Below are positions 1-6,332 of a stretch of 6,513 bases of DNA, in pieces. The stretch's first letter is position 1; each line of letters begins with the position of its first letter. The notes under the pieces were generated by a model. The model had not been told where the DNA came from. It did no database searches and saw only the letters and a program-made list of their open reading frames with translations. Position numbers and translations under genes: made by a program. The stretch lies in the NCBI GenBank assembly GCA_900766055.1, contig CAAFTZ010000061.1, positions 1 through 6,513 on the forward strand, given 5' to 3'. Source of the stretch: an uncultured Parasutterella sp. GTDB taxonomy: Bacteria > Pseudomonadota > Gammaproteobacteria > Burkholderiales > Burkholderiaceae_F.

Positions 1-1482
1 ATGATGGCGTTCTTTAGAAATTTCGGACTTGTCCTTTTTGTTTTCTTTATCGGACTTCAAGTCGGTCCGTCTTTCTTTGCGACGTTTAAGAGCAGCGGCT
101 TCGAGCTGACCGGATTGATGCTGCTCGCTGTCGGATTAAGCCTTTTCATCACAGTTTCTCTATATTTCATATTTTCCAACAGCATTTCTCTTCCTGAAAT
201 CCTGGGCATTATGTTTGGGGCAGTCACCAGCACGCCCGGTCTCGGTGCAACACAAGAGGGTCTTCAGTCATTAGGCTCCAAGCAGGATATTACTGTCGGG
301 TATGCCTGCGCTTATCCGTTTGCGATCCTTTCTGTGATAGGAGTCATTCTTGGTCTGAAGAAGTTATTTGGCGTTAATTTGGCCCAGGAAGACAAATACT
401 GGGAGGAAGCTCAGCAGGTTAAGAACAGAGCTCCGATTTACTATCACATTAAAACAACAAATAAAGCGCTTCAAGGCATCACCCTGAGAGAAATCAGGGA
501 AATTATCGGTCGTCCTTTCATCTGTTCAAGAGTTTTGCATGACGGCACGATAACCAGCCCTACGGCCGACAGCTTAATTTATTTGGGCGATCGGCTTCGT
601 ATTGTTTCCAATGCAGAACATAAGACTGCGGTTTGTGCCTTTTGCGGAGAAGAAGATCCATCCATTGACCTTGCAACCGCTCATTCGCCGATACGTAACG
701 AACGAATCAGAGTGACTGACAGCAAAATGAACGGCGTCATGATTGAAGATCTTCATCTCTCAAGATTTGACGGTGTCAACATCACTCGAGTAACCAGAGC
801 CGGTGTTACGTTCTTCCCATACAACACGCTTCGCCTCCAATTAGGAGACACGTTGAGCTGCGTGGGTCCAAAAAATGCCATTGCCCGTTTGGCAGCTCTG
901 ATGGGCAACAGAGAAAAGCAGTTGGAAAAACCCAACGTGGTAGCAATTTTTGCCGGTTTGGCCTTTGGCGTGATCATCGGAGCCTTCCCGATTGCCTTCC
1001 CGTATATGCCGGTAACAATTCAGTTGGGATTAGCAGGTGGTCCGCTTATCGCAGCCATTCTTCTCGGTTACTTCGGACCGAGGTTCCATCTAGTCACTTA
1101 TACGACCCATTCAGCGAATCTCATGCTTAGGGAGTGGGGGCAAGCGTTCTTCCTTGCCAGCGTGGGATTGGCAGCCGGAGAGCCTTTCTTCAATTCGTTC
1201 CTCAACGGAAGCGGCTTCTTCTACGTCGCTCTAGGGTTACCGATCACCATTATTCCTTTGGGAATTGTCGGTATTTTGGCAAGAACCCGCTACCACATGA
1301 ATTTCCATTCAATTGCGGGTCTTCTAGCCGGATGCTCAACGAATACATCTTTGTTGGGATTTGCTTCCAGTCTGTCTGATAAAGGTATAGCGTTGATTTC
1401 TTATTCAACGGTTTATCCTCTAGCTATGTTCCTCAGAATTATCTCGGGACAAGTGCTTCTGATGCTCTTTTGGACAGCTTGA
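1..1482 (+). CDS. AspT/YidE-family putative transporter (5'-truncated by window)
   Basis: Inner-membrane antiporter-like protein of the AspT/YidE/YbjL (aspartate:alanine exchanger) family; the substrate cannot be told from sequence. The 493 visible residues show a hydrophobic N-terminal block (about 1-120) with GAVTSTPGLGA at 73-83. Two soluble TrkA-C (RCK-C) domains follow at about 155-215 and 234-300. The C-terminal membrane block (about 310-493) contains LGLAGGPLI, a second pore-like signature near 443-455 (AGCSTNTSLLGFA) and the family-typical ending RIISGQVLLMLFW. The visible start (FGLVLFVFFIGLQVGP) aligns with about residue 65 of E. coli YidE (about 553 aa). The ATG at position 1 is therefore most likely internal and some 60 residues lie upstream of the window. 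The gene converges on the minus-strand radical SAM gene with a 22-nt gap. The family call is firm; orthology to YidE rather than a paralogue is not. Confidence 0.9.
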   Translation: MMAFFRNFGLVLFVFFIGLQVGPSFFATFKSSGFELTGLMLLAVGLSLFITVSLYFIFSNSISLPEILGIMFGAVTSTPGLGATQEGLQSLGSKQDITVGYACAYPFAILSVIGVILGLKKLFGVNLAQEDKYWEEAQQVKNRAPIYYHIKTTNKALQGITLREIREIIGRPFICSRVLHDGTITSPTADSLIYLGDRLRIVSNAEHKTAVCAFCGEEDPSIDLATAHSPIRNERIRVTDSKMNGVMIEDLHLSRFDGVNITRVTRAGVTFFPYNTLRLQLGDTLSCVGPKNAIARLAALMGNREKQLEKPNVVAIFAGLAFGVIIGAFPIAFPYMPVTIQLGLAGGPLIAAILLGYFGPRFHLVTYTTHSANLMLREWGQAFFLASVGLAAGEPFFNSFLNGSGFFYVALGLPITIIPLGIVGILARTRYHMNFHSIAGLLAGCSTNTSLLGFASSLSDKGIALISYSTVYPLAMFLRIISGQVLLMLFWTA

Positions 1483-1484
1483 AC

Positions 1485-1502
1485 AAAAACCCGCCGGCGG
1501 AT
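1485..1502 (-). terminator. Putative intrinsic terminator after amrS
   Basis: Read on the minus strand, directly after the amrS stop, the sequence ATCCG-CCGG-CGGGT can fold as a 5-bp stem (one U-G pair) with a 4-nt loop, followed by TTTT. Its core on the plus strand is the perfect palindrome CCGCCGGCGG at 1491-1500. The stem is short, so termination strength is doubtful. Placement in the 22-nt gap between convergent genes supports the role. Confidence 0.45.
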
Positions 1503-1504
1503 GC

Positions 1505-2350
1505 TCAGAGGTTTCCGGTGTATACATATTTCAGTTTCTTCTGAGCAATATCCTTGAGCCGATAAATAGTTTCGGCCGGAGTCGGCGGCAGGTCATCGAC
1601 CTTATACCTCGGGAAGAACCGGCTTAAATGCAGCGGGATCTCAGGTGAGATGGACGCAATCCACTCGACTTCACGTTCCATTTCTTCCGGATCGTCGTTC
1701 TTGGTTGGGATCACCAGGGCTGTCAGCTCCACATGACATTTGTGTTCGACGGCCGCTTTGATAAATTCCTTAACGGTATCAAACTCGCCTTTAACGTAGC
1801 GATAAAACTCGTCTGAAAACCCCTTCAAATCGATATTTAAAGCATCGACGTGCGGAAGCAGCTCATCAGCGTACTTTTTAACGAGACCGCCGTTGGTTAC
1901 GACGACGGATTTCAATCCGGCTTCATGAAGAAGCTTCGAGGTATCTCGAATGAATTCGAAACACACTGTCGGTTCGTTATAAGTAAAGGCAACACCGATG
2001 TTTCCGGGTTCCTGCTTGCTCAAGTCAACGGCAAGATCGGTCAAACTCTCAGGCGTAATCAAGCGGTGAGGGCAGTTGTCGGGGCCTGCCATCGAAATCG
2101 AGGCATTCTGACAGTATGGGCAGCGAAGGTTGCAGCCGTAGCTACCGTAAGAAAGAATGTAAGTTCCCGGGCAGAAACGCATCAGCGGCTTCTTTTCGAT
2201 CGGATCCAAGGCTAGGGAAGTTGCCTGCCCGTAATTGATAGGAACAATCTTCCCGCCGATATTGGATCTTGCTCGGCAGAAGCCGATCTGACCCTCTCTC
2301 AGCTTACAGAACTTAGGACAAACGTCACAAAGAACTTGTTCGCGGTTCAT
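1505..2350 (-). CDS. amrS: AmmeMemoRadiSam system radical SAM enzyme
   Basis: Radical SAM protein of 281 aa belonging to the AmmeMemoRadiSam trio, whose reaction is not established to my knowledge. The N-terminus carries a Cys cluster (C8, C11, C15, C25: CDVCPKFC...GFC). Then come DPIEKKPL (49-56) and the canonical CxxxCxxC cluster-binding motif CNLRCPYC with C73, C77 and C80 for the 4Fe-4S/SAM site. Further family blocks are AFTYNEPTV (121-129), VTNGG (151-155), NIDLKGF (172-178) and HLSRFFPRYK (241-250). It starts one base after the stop of amrA (TGA-T-ATG) with no convincing Shine-Dalgarno, which suggests translational coupling in a two-gene operon. The protein stops at YVYTGNL. Family members I know usually continue some 40-50 residues into a Cys-containing tail, so this is a short version, apparently natural because a terminator-like hairpin follows at once. 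Confidence 0.9.
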   Translation of the reverse strand: MNREQVLCDVCPKFCKLREGQIGFCRARSNIGGKIVPINYGQATSLALDPIEKKPLMRFCPGTYILSYGSYGCNLRCPYCQNASISMAGPDNCPHRLITPESLTDLAVDLSKQEPGNIGVAFTYNEPTVCFEFIRDTSKLLHEAGLKSVVVTNGGLVKKYADELLPHVDALNIDLKGFSDEFYRYVKGEFDTVKEFIKAAVEHKCHVELTALVIPTKNDDPEEMEREVEWIASISPEIPLHLSRFFPRYKVDDLPPTPAETIYRLKDIAQKKLKYVYTGNL

Positions 2351-2351
2351 A

Positions 2352-3737
2352 TCATGAATGTCTTACGACTTTGAAGCGATAAAGCTGAACGGATTCGTTT
2401 TCAGCAATACCGGCCTTTTGTTTGGCAATGCTGACTTGCTGAGCAACCGAGTCCACGCCTTCGAGATCCGGCAGGAGCAAGCCGCGGCGGCTTCCTTTTT
2501 CAACGATGACGCCGTAAACTTTTGGATCGAGTTCGTCTTCAGACGAGATCTTTTCAGCCGGTTCCAGGACATCAACCTTGTAAACAAGATATTTCAGCTC
2601 TTCAGGCTGGACAGGCGGGAAGCGCGGGTCTCGAGAGCAGGCAGAAACACCGTTGGCGATGATTTCGAGCGCGATATTGGCTTGAGTCGGTTCTGTTGTG
2701 CCGATGCATCCTCTCAGACGTCCGTGTTCGTGCAGAGATACAAACACACCGGCTCTTTTATCCATCATGTCGGCCGGAAGATTATTCGGAAGAGGAGCGT
2801 ATTGGCCGGTCTTCACAAAAGTTTCAACGCTTAACCGAGCCAGTTTCACGTACGGATCTTCTTTGCTGAGCCTTTCGTGATATTCCTTGTCCTCGATGGC
2901 TTCGAGTTTGTCTAAGAAATCACGGGCCGGATCTGGGCCTTCGCCTTCAAACGTGGCAACGCCGTATCCGACGCCGAACGGCCCTTCGTAAGAAAGAACA
3001 TGAGAGTCAACCTTTCTTCGGTCAAAGGCGCCGGCCATAATGACAAAGGAACGATGACCGCATTCAGCGGCAGATTCACAGACTTCAGGCTTAATGGTCA
3101 TCATGCGCAGGAAGTCGGCGTCTTCAAAACATTCCATCAGTTCTTTATCCAACTTAGGACCTTCAGGAGAAAATCCGTAAGGACCTTCGGCGGTGAGTTT
3201 ATGAGACAAGTCACCGCTTGCAATCATCACGACACGCTTGCCGGTTTTATCGGCAACAGCAGAAATCGCTTCGCCTAAACGATAGTGATCGGCAATTGAA
3301 AGGCCGGACAGACCGACTCTGACCAACTCAAAATCATTCAGATAATCTTCTAAGAAGAGAAGCGGAACCACGGTGGCATGGTCCAAAGAAGGATCGCGTT
3401 CGCCTAAAGTGCCTGCGTGCATATGATGCTCCTGGCAGTAGCTTTCAAGCTGATGAACGAAATCTTCGTCGTAGGGAATTTCGACTTTTGCTTGAGGAGC
3501 ATTAAAGCGAGATAAATCGCCGCAGGCGCTCTTGCCCGGAGAAATGTGAAAATAATCCGCATACATCACGGTGTGCGGAGTCGTCAGAACCACAGTGTCC
3601 GGTTTAAAGCGGGCTAAAAACCGCATAGCCTGTTGGTAGGCATTGATGGTGTGCTGGATTCTTTTTTCTTCGCCTCTGCCGACTTCAGGAATAATAAGCG
3701 GCGGATGAGGTACGGCGACGGCAGCGAGTACTGGCAT
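2352..3737 (-). CDS. amrA: AmmeMemoRadiSam system protein A (LigB-like + AMMECR1 fusion)
   Basis: Two-domain protein of 461 aa. Residues about 2-265 form a class III extradiol-dioxygenase (LigB/Memo-like) domain. Candidate metal ligands or active-site residues are H11 (VPHPPLI), H55 (TTPHTV), H120 (DHATVVPL), SGDLSH (174-179) and C226/H228 (AECGHRSF). Residues about 290-457 are an AMMECR1 domain with the hallmark LRGCIGT (341-347), SRDPRFPP (368-375) and GLLLPDL (419-425). Reaction and substrate are unknown. An earlier in-frame ATG at 3782 would add 15 residues but has no ribosome site. The ATG at 3737 has AAGGGAGT seven bases upstream and places the LigB fold at residue 2, so it is preferred. 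The gene is followed at one base by amrS. No stand-alone Memo (protein B) gene is visible, and the LigB-like half may or may not substitute for it. Confidence 0.92.
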   Translation of the reverse strand: MPVLAAVAVPHPPLIIPEVGRGEEKRIQHTINAYQQAMRFLARFKPDTVVLTTPHTVMYADYFHISPGKSACGDLSRFNAPQAKVEIPYDEDFVHQLESYCQEHHMHAGTLGERDPSLDHATVVPLLFLEDYLNDFELVRVGLSGLSIADHYRLGEAISAVADKTGKRVVMIASGDLSHKLTAEGPYGFSPEGPKLDKELMECFEDADFLRMMTIKPEVCESAAECGHRSFVIMAGAFDRRKVDSHVLSYEGPFGVGYGVATFEGEGPDPARDFLDKLEAIEDKEYHERLSKEDPYVKLARLSVETFVKTGQYAPLPNNLPADMMDKRAGVFVSLHEHGRLRGCIGTTEPTQANIALEIIANGVSACSRDPRFPPVQPEELKYLVYKVDVLEPAEKISSEDELDPKVYGVIVEKGSRRGLLLPDLEGVDSVAQQVSIAKQKAGIAENESVQLYRFKVVRHS

Positions 3738-3744
3738 TTCATTG

Positions 3745-3752
3745 ACTCCCTT
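3745..3752 (-). promoter_or_regulatory. Ribosome binding site deciding the amrA start
   Basis: Minus-strand AAGGGAGT lies 7 nt before the ATG at 3737. The alternative ATG at 3782 is preceded by CTTGAAAAATCGCA with no purine-rich site. This fixes the start of the LigB/AMMECR1 protein. Confidence 0.75.
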
Positions 3753-3790
3753 GAACGAACCAATGGCAGGTCGTTCTTTCATTGCGATTT

Positions 3791-3808
3791 TTCAAGTATG
3801 GACTTGAA
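3791..3808. other. Perfect 7-bp inverted repeat in the rtcR-amrA gap
   Basis: TTCAAGT-ATGG-ACTTGAA forms a perfect 7-bp stem with a 4-nt loop, about 55 nt upstream of the amrA start. No T-run follows it on either strand, so it is not a standard terminator. It could be a leader hairpin or a small dyad operator. The rest of the 167-nt gap (3738-3904) shows no strong promoter and no terminator after rtcR, so read-through from rtcR into amrA is possible. Confidence 0.4.
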
Positions 3809-3904
3809 GAAACGAATCTGAGCCGGAGGAAAGCCAGATTGAGTAAATTTTCCGTGGTTTAGGATCTAAGTCGATAAGTCTTTGTCCTCTCCTAACTCGG
3901 TAAA

Positions 3905-5497
3905 TCAATCCTTATGTAAATCAGTCCAGCTCAAACCGAATTTAGCTAAGTACTTTCTCAGTCGATCTGAGTTATTCGTTGACTTCTTTTCTGAAAGTGA
4001 GTGAGCGAAAAGTTTACGGCTGGCATCAGCGAGATTCTTGGAGGATTGGCAAACTTCGATGACTTTTTCTAACTGGCAACGGTCAAAAAGATCGAGTTCT
4101 TTCCATTGCTCCTCGGAAAGAACCGGCGGCAGAGAAGGTTTCTCACTTTCTGTTTGTCCTTCCGGGTACCACTGCCTGAGCAGTCGATTCCATTCGGATT
4201 CGACATCGCTTTCGGTAATTCGCCCGCCTTCCGAAAGCGTAGACATTCTCGTGACCGCACCGGACAAGTCCCGGAAGTTCGACTTCCATAAGGCTTCAGA
4301 GGAATTGGATAAAGAAAGAAATTTTTCTCTAGCTTCCTTGTTAAAACTAAACAGATTTCCGGTAGTTAATGAAACCTGCTGAAGTTCATAATCCAGGTTC
4401 GGTTCAATGTCTTCGTGTCTGTCTTTCAGCGAAGGAATGTTGAATGACCAAAGCTGAATACGGGCGAGAAGGTCTTCACGGAACTTTTTCTCTTTAACCA
4501 TCAGGGAAAGATTTTTGTTGGTACCGCAAATCAGCTGGAAGTCGCTCGTGACCTCGCTGCCGGAACCCAACGGGAAAAACCGCTTTTCTTCCAGGGCTCG
4601 AAGCAGCATCGCCTGTTCATCCAGTCCGAGCTCACCGATTTCATCGAGGAAGAGAAGGCCACCGTCAGCGGCTTTGAGCAGGCCCTTACGATTTTCAACG
4701 GCGCCGGTAAATGCACCTTTGACATGGCCGAAGAGTGCAGACATACAGGCGTTGCCTCTTAAAGTGGCGCAGTTGAGTTCTACAAAATTGCCGCTAACCA
4801 TGCGTTTTTGCTTCTTCCACTCGTAAACGAGGCGAGCCATCTTGGTTTTGCCGACGCCGGTTTTGCCGGTAAGGAGAATAGGTGCCTTAGATTTGACGCT
4901 GACCGTTGCCAATTCACGAATCATCTCATTGAATTTGGCATTCCGAGTTTCAATCCCTGACTTCAAAAAGCGAATACCGTCTTTCTGCTCCTGATGGAAT
5001 CGTTCGGCAATCTTGTCATACTTGGAAAGATCAAGATCGATGATCGTATAGGTTCCGTTCGGATTCCGAGATTTCTGCATGTGTGTTTGGAGAAGTTTTC
5101 CCGGAATATGGCGTGATTCGGTCAGAAGGAAGAGACAGATCTGAATGACATGAGTACCTGTCGTGATGTGAACCAAATACTCTTCATTGTCCGTATCAAA
5201 TTTATAGTCTTTTAAATTGTCGAAGATCCCGCTGTAGACTGTCTGAAAATCCCAGGGATCCTTTAGAACAACTTCGCGGAGATTGAATTCGGTTTCGGGC
5301 GAGACTTGCTGAAAGTTTTTCCGAACCAGCTGAGCAAGGTCCAAGAAGTTCTTTTCATAAAACAATTCGAACCTATCTACAAGAAGGTCGTCCTGTTGAC
5401 CTAAAGAAATCGTCGGACGCCAACGTCCCCAGCGAGCCTTTCCGCCTAGATCTAGATTCGTTCCCAGAAAGCCTAATACGACAATTTTCTTTTTCAT
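3905..5497 (-). CDS. rtcR: RtcR, sigma-54-dependent activator of the RNA repair operon
   Basis: Full-length RtcR of 530 aa (E. coli RtcR is about 532), similar from end to end. Residues 1-185 are the RtcR-specific CARF-type sensor domain, with WGRWRPTISLGQQ (23-35), the LVHITTGTHV loop (108-117), and IDLDLSKYD (153-161). Known family members use this domain to sense RNA-damage ligands. The AAA+ domain follows: Walker A GKTGVGKT (211-218), the sigma-54 contact loop GAFTGA (261-266), Walker B LLFLDEIGEL (281-290), the arginine region FREDLLARI (339-347) and sensor II NFRDL (407-411). The C-terminal Fis-like helix-turn-helix (about 470-528) ends in DRLRKYLAKFGLSW. All key motifs are intact. It is divergent from rtcA, as expected for a bacterial enhancer-binding protein next to its target. 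The start fits the family N-terminus (VVLGFLGTNLD), but no Shine-Dalgarno is seen, so translation may be weak. Confidence 0.97.
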   Translation of the reverse strand: MKKKIVVLGFLGTNLDLGGKARWGRWRPTISLGQQDDLLVDRFELFYEKNFLDLAQLVRKNFQQVSPETEFNLREVVLKDPWDFQTVYSGIFDNLKDYKFDTDNEEYLVHITTGTHVIQICLFLLTESRHIPGKLLQTHMQKSRNPNGTYTIIDLDLSKYDKIAERFHQEQKDGIRFLKSGIETRNAKFNEMIRELATVSVKSKAPILLTGKTGVGKTKMARLVYEWKKQKRMVSGNFVELNCATLRGNACMSALFGHVKGAFTGAVENRKGLLKAADGGLLFLDEIGELGLDEQAMLLRALEEKRFFPLGSGSEVTSDFQLICGTNKNLSLMVKEKKFREDLLARIQLWSFNIPSLKDRHEDIEPNLDYELQQVSLTTGNLFSFNKEAREKFLSLSNSSEALWKSNFRDLSGAVTRMSTLSEGGRITESDVESEWNRLLRQWYPEGQTESEKPSLPPVLSEEQWKELDLFDRCQLEKVIEVCQSSKNLADASRKLFAHSLSEKKSTNNSDRLRKYLAKFGLSWTDLHKD

Positions 5498-5500
5498 TGG

Positions 5501-5538
5501 ACTATAAATTTTTATATAAAGTTATATAAAATTATAGT
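5501..5538. repeat. Long imperfect palindrome beside the rtcR start (candidate operator)
   Basis: The left arm ACTATAAATTTTTATATAA (5501-5519) and right arm TTATATAAAATTATAGT (5522-5538) are reverse complements apart from two extra bases in the left arm, around a central AG. The outer 7 bp (ACTATAA/TTATAGT) are perfect. It lies 3 nt upstream of the rtcR ATG and 70-110 bp upstream of the -24 element, the usual distance for an enhancer site of a sigma-54 activator. It could be an RtcR binding site doubling as an autoregulatory site; that role is inferred. Low-complexity AT sequence makes some symmetry expected by chance, but 17 paired bases is a lot. Confidence 0.5.
5531..5536 (-). promoter_or_regulatory. 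Possible -10 element of an rtcR promoter
   Basis: A perfect minus-strand TATAAT sits about 34 nt upstream of the rtcR ATG, giving a leader of about 27 nt. No good -35 hexamer lies 16-18 bp further upstream, and the region is AT-rich, so this is weak. If real, it lies inside the right arm of the palindrome, so a protein bound there would repress rtcR. Confidence 0.3.
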
Positions 5539-5572
5539 TTTTAATAAGGCTAGAATTACGTTTGATTTTCTC

Positions 5573-5599
5573 TTTATCGATAATTATTTGATTTATCGA
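5573..5599 (+). repeat. Two TTTATCGA direct repeats in the rtc control region
   Basis: TTTATCGA occurs at 5573-5580 and 5592-5599, 19 bp apart start to start, nearly two helical turns. The first copy is part of the perfect 10-bp palindrome TTATCGATAA (5574-5583). They flank the IHF-like site and lie just upstream of the -24 element. Their spacing would put a protein on one face of the DNA; the binder is unknown. Confidence 0.35.
5581..5593 (-). promoter_or_regulatory. Consensus IHF binding site
   Basis: The minus strand reads AATCAAATAATTA, a full match to WATCAANNNNTTR. It sits about 20 bp upstream of the -24 element, between the promoter and the long palindrome. This is where IHF bends DNA to bring a sigma-54 activator to its polymerase. 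The match is exact, but the surrounding sequence is AT-rich. Confidence 0.6.
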
Positions 5600-5611
5600 A
5601 ATATTGAAAAC

Positions 5612-5628
5612 TTGGCACGGCTCTTGCA
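5612..5628 (+). promoter_or_regulatory. Sigma-54 (-24/-12) promoter of rtcA
   Basis: TTGGCACGGCTCTTGCA has the invariant GG (5614-5615) and GC (5626-5627) separated by exactly 10 bp and matches the TGGCACG-N4-TTGCA consensus throughout. Transcription should start near 5638-5640, giving a leader of about 25 nt to the ATG at 5664. RtcR, encoded divergently, is the obvious activator. Confidence 0.93.
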
Positions 5629-5650
5629 GTAAGAATGGCAGATAGTAAAA

Positions 5651-5654
5651 AGGA
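5651..5654 (+). promoter_or_regulatory. Ribosome binding site of rtcA
   Basis: AGGA within an A-rich leader, 9 nt before the ATG at 5664. It supports that ATG as the original rtcA start even though the reading frame breaks 36 bases later. Confidence 0.7.
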
Positions 5655-5663
5655 AAAAACAAA

Positions 5664-6332
5664 ATGGAAACTTTAAAAATCGACGGAAGCATCGGCCACG
5701 GGGCGGCCAGATTCTTCGTTCCGCTTTAGCGCTTTCTGCCATTCTCGGAAAACCATTCGAAATGCACTCCATTCGAAAGGATCGCAACCAATCCGGTCTG
5801 CGCAGACAGCATCTTTGCGGTGTTTTAGCTACTGCCGAAATTTGCGGAGCAAAACTTGAAGGTGCTGAACTCGGTTCAGAGGATCTTCTCTTTATCCCTA
5901 AAAAGATTAAAGCAGGAACTTATCAGTTTGCTGTGGACACAGGAGGGAGTGTCTCGCTGGTCCTTCAAAGCGTGCTTCTTCCGTTAGCAGTACAGAAAAT
6001 GAAATCTCACATTTCTGTCGCCGGCGGAACATATACGCCGCAAGCTCCGACAGCGGAATTTTTTGCAGAAACCCTTGTTCCTCGTATGAACCAGATGGGT
6101 TACTCAATCCAAGCTGAGATTGCGAGAGCAGGATTTTTCCGAATCGGCGGAGGATTAGTTAAGGTCGACTGTTGCAGAAAAGACACCTTCATGCCGGTTT
6201 ACTGGATGAACAAAGAGACACCGCGGAAGTGTTTCATTCAGATCGTCACGACTCAGTTTCCGGAGAAAACCACGCTCAAGATTGCAAAGCTGATCCGAGA
6301 AGAACTCAGCAAGATGAGAAACATGATTCCGT
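5664..6332 (+). pseudogene. rtcA: rtcA, RNA 3'-terminal phosphate cyclase, frameshifted and interrupted
   Basis: RtcA converts RNA 3'-phosphate ends to 2',3'-cyclic phosphates using ATP. From the ATG at 5664 the frame reads METLKIDGSIGHG and then hits TAG at 5727-5729. One G is missing from the run at 5700-5703. Restoring it gives GHGGGQILRSALALSAILGKPFE, which joins exactly onto the frame continuing at 5762 (MHSIRKDR, QSGLRRQHL, AELGSEDLLF, GGSVSLVLQSVL, GFFRIGGGLVKV). Homology fades at about NMIP (near 6330), so some 222 of the usual 340 codons are here. The C-terminal third, with the catalytic histidine (His309 in E. coli), is missing or displaced past a hairpin-rich insert. Starting instead at the ATG at 5762 would drop the N-terminal glycine-rich loop. 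The broken frame may be real decay or a sequencing error; the loss at 6330 is structural and clearer. Confidence 0.9.
6317..6332 (+). other. rtcA: Candidate omega RNA guide segment taken from rtcA
   Basis: If the block from 6333 is an IscB omega RNA, the guide is the roughly 16 nt abutting its 5' side, here rtcA coding sequence (AGAAACATGATTCCGT). In known IscB systems the guide lies outside the element in host flanking DNA, which fits. The exact boundary could shift by a few bases. Confidence 0.4.

Noticed and set aside
1850..2215. Plus-strand open frame of 121 codons, and other plus-strand frames opposite amrS, amrA and rtcR
   Set aside because: They are antisense shadows of strongly conserved genes, with no recognisable domains.
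2352..3782. Longer amrA start at 3782
   Set aside because: It has no ribosome binding site and its 15 extra residues precede the conserved LigB start; the ATG at 3737 has a good site at proper spacing.
3791..3808. Terminator for rtcR
   Set aside because: The stem is perfect but followed by purines rather than a T-run on the minus strand, and it lies about 100 nt after the stop.
3905..5497. CRISPR-Cas link suggested by the CARF-type domain
   Set aside because: The protein is a full-length RtcR with GAFTGA and the rtcA promoter opposite; no repeats or cas genes are present.
5695..5712. Programmed -1 frameshift in rtcA
   Set aside because: The zero-frame codons CAC GGG GCG do not form an X XXY YYZ slippery heptamer, and no downstream pseudoknot is evident. 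A simple missing G explains the data better.
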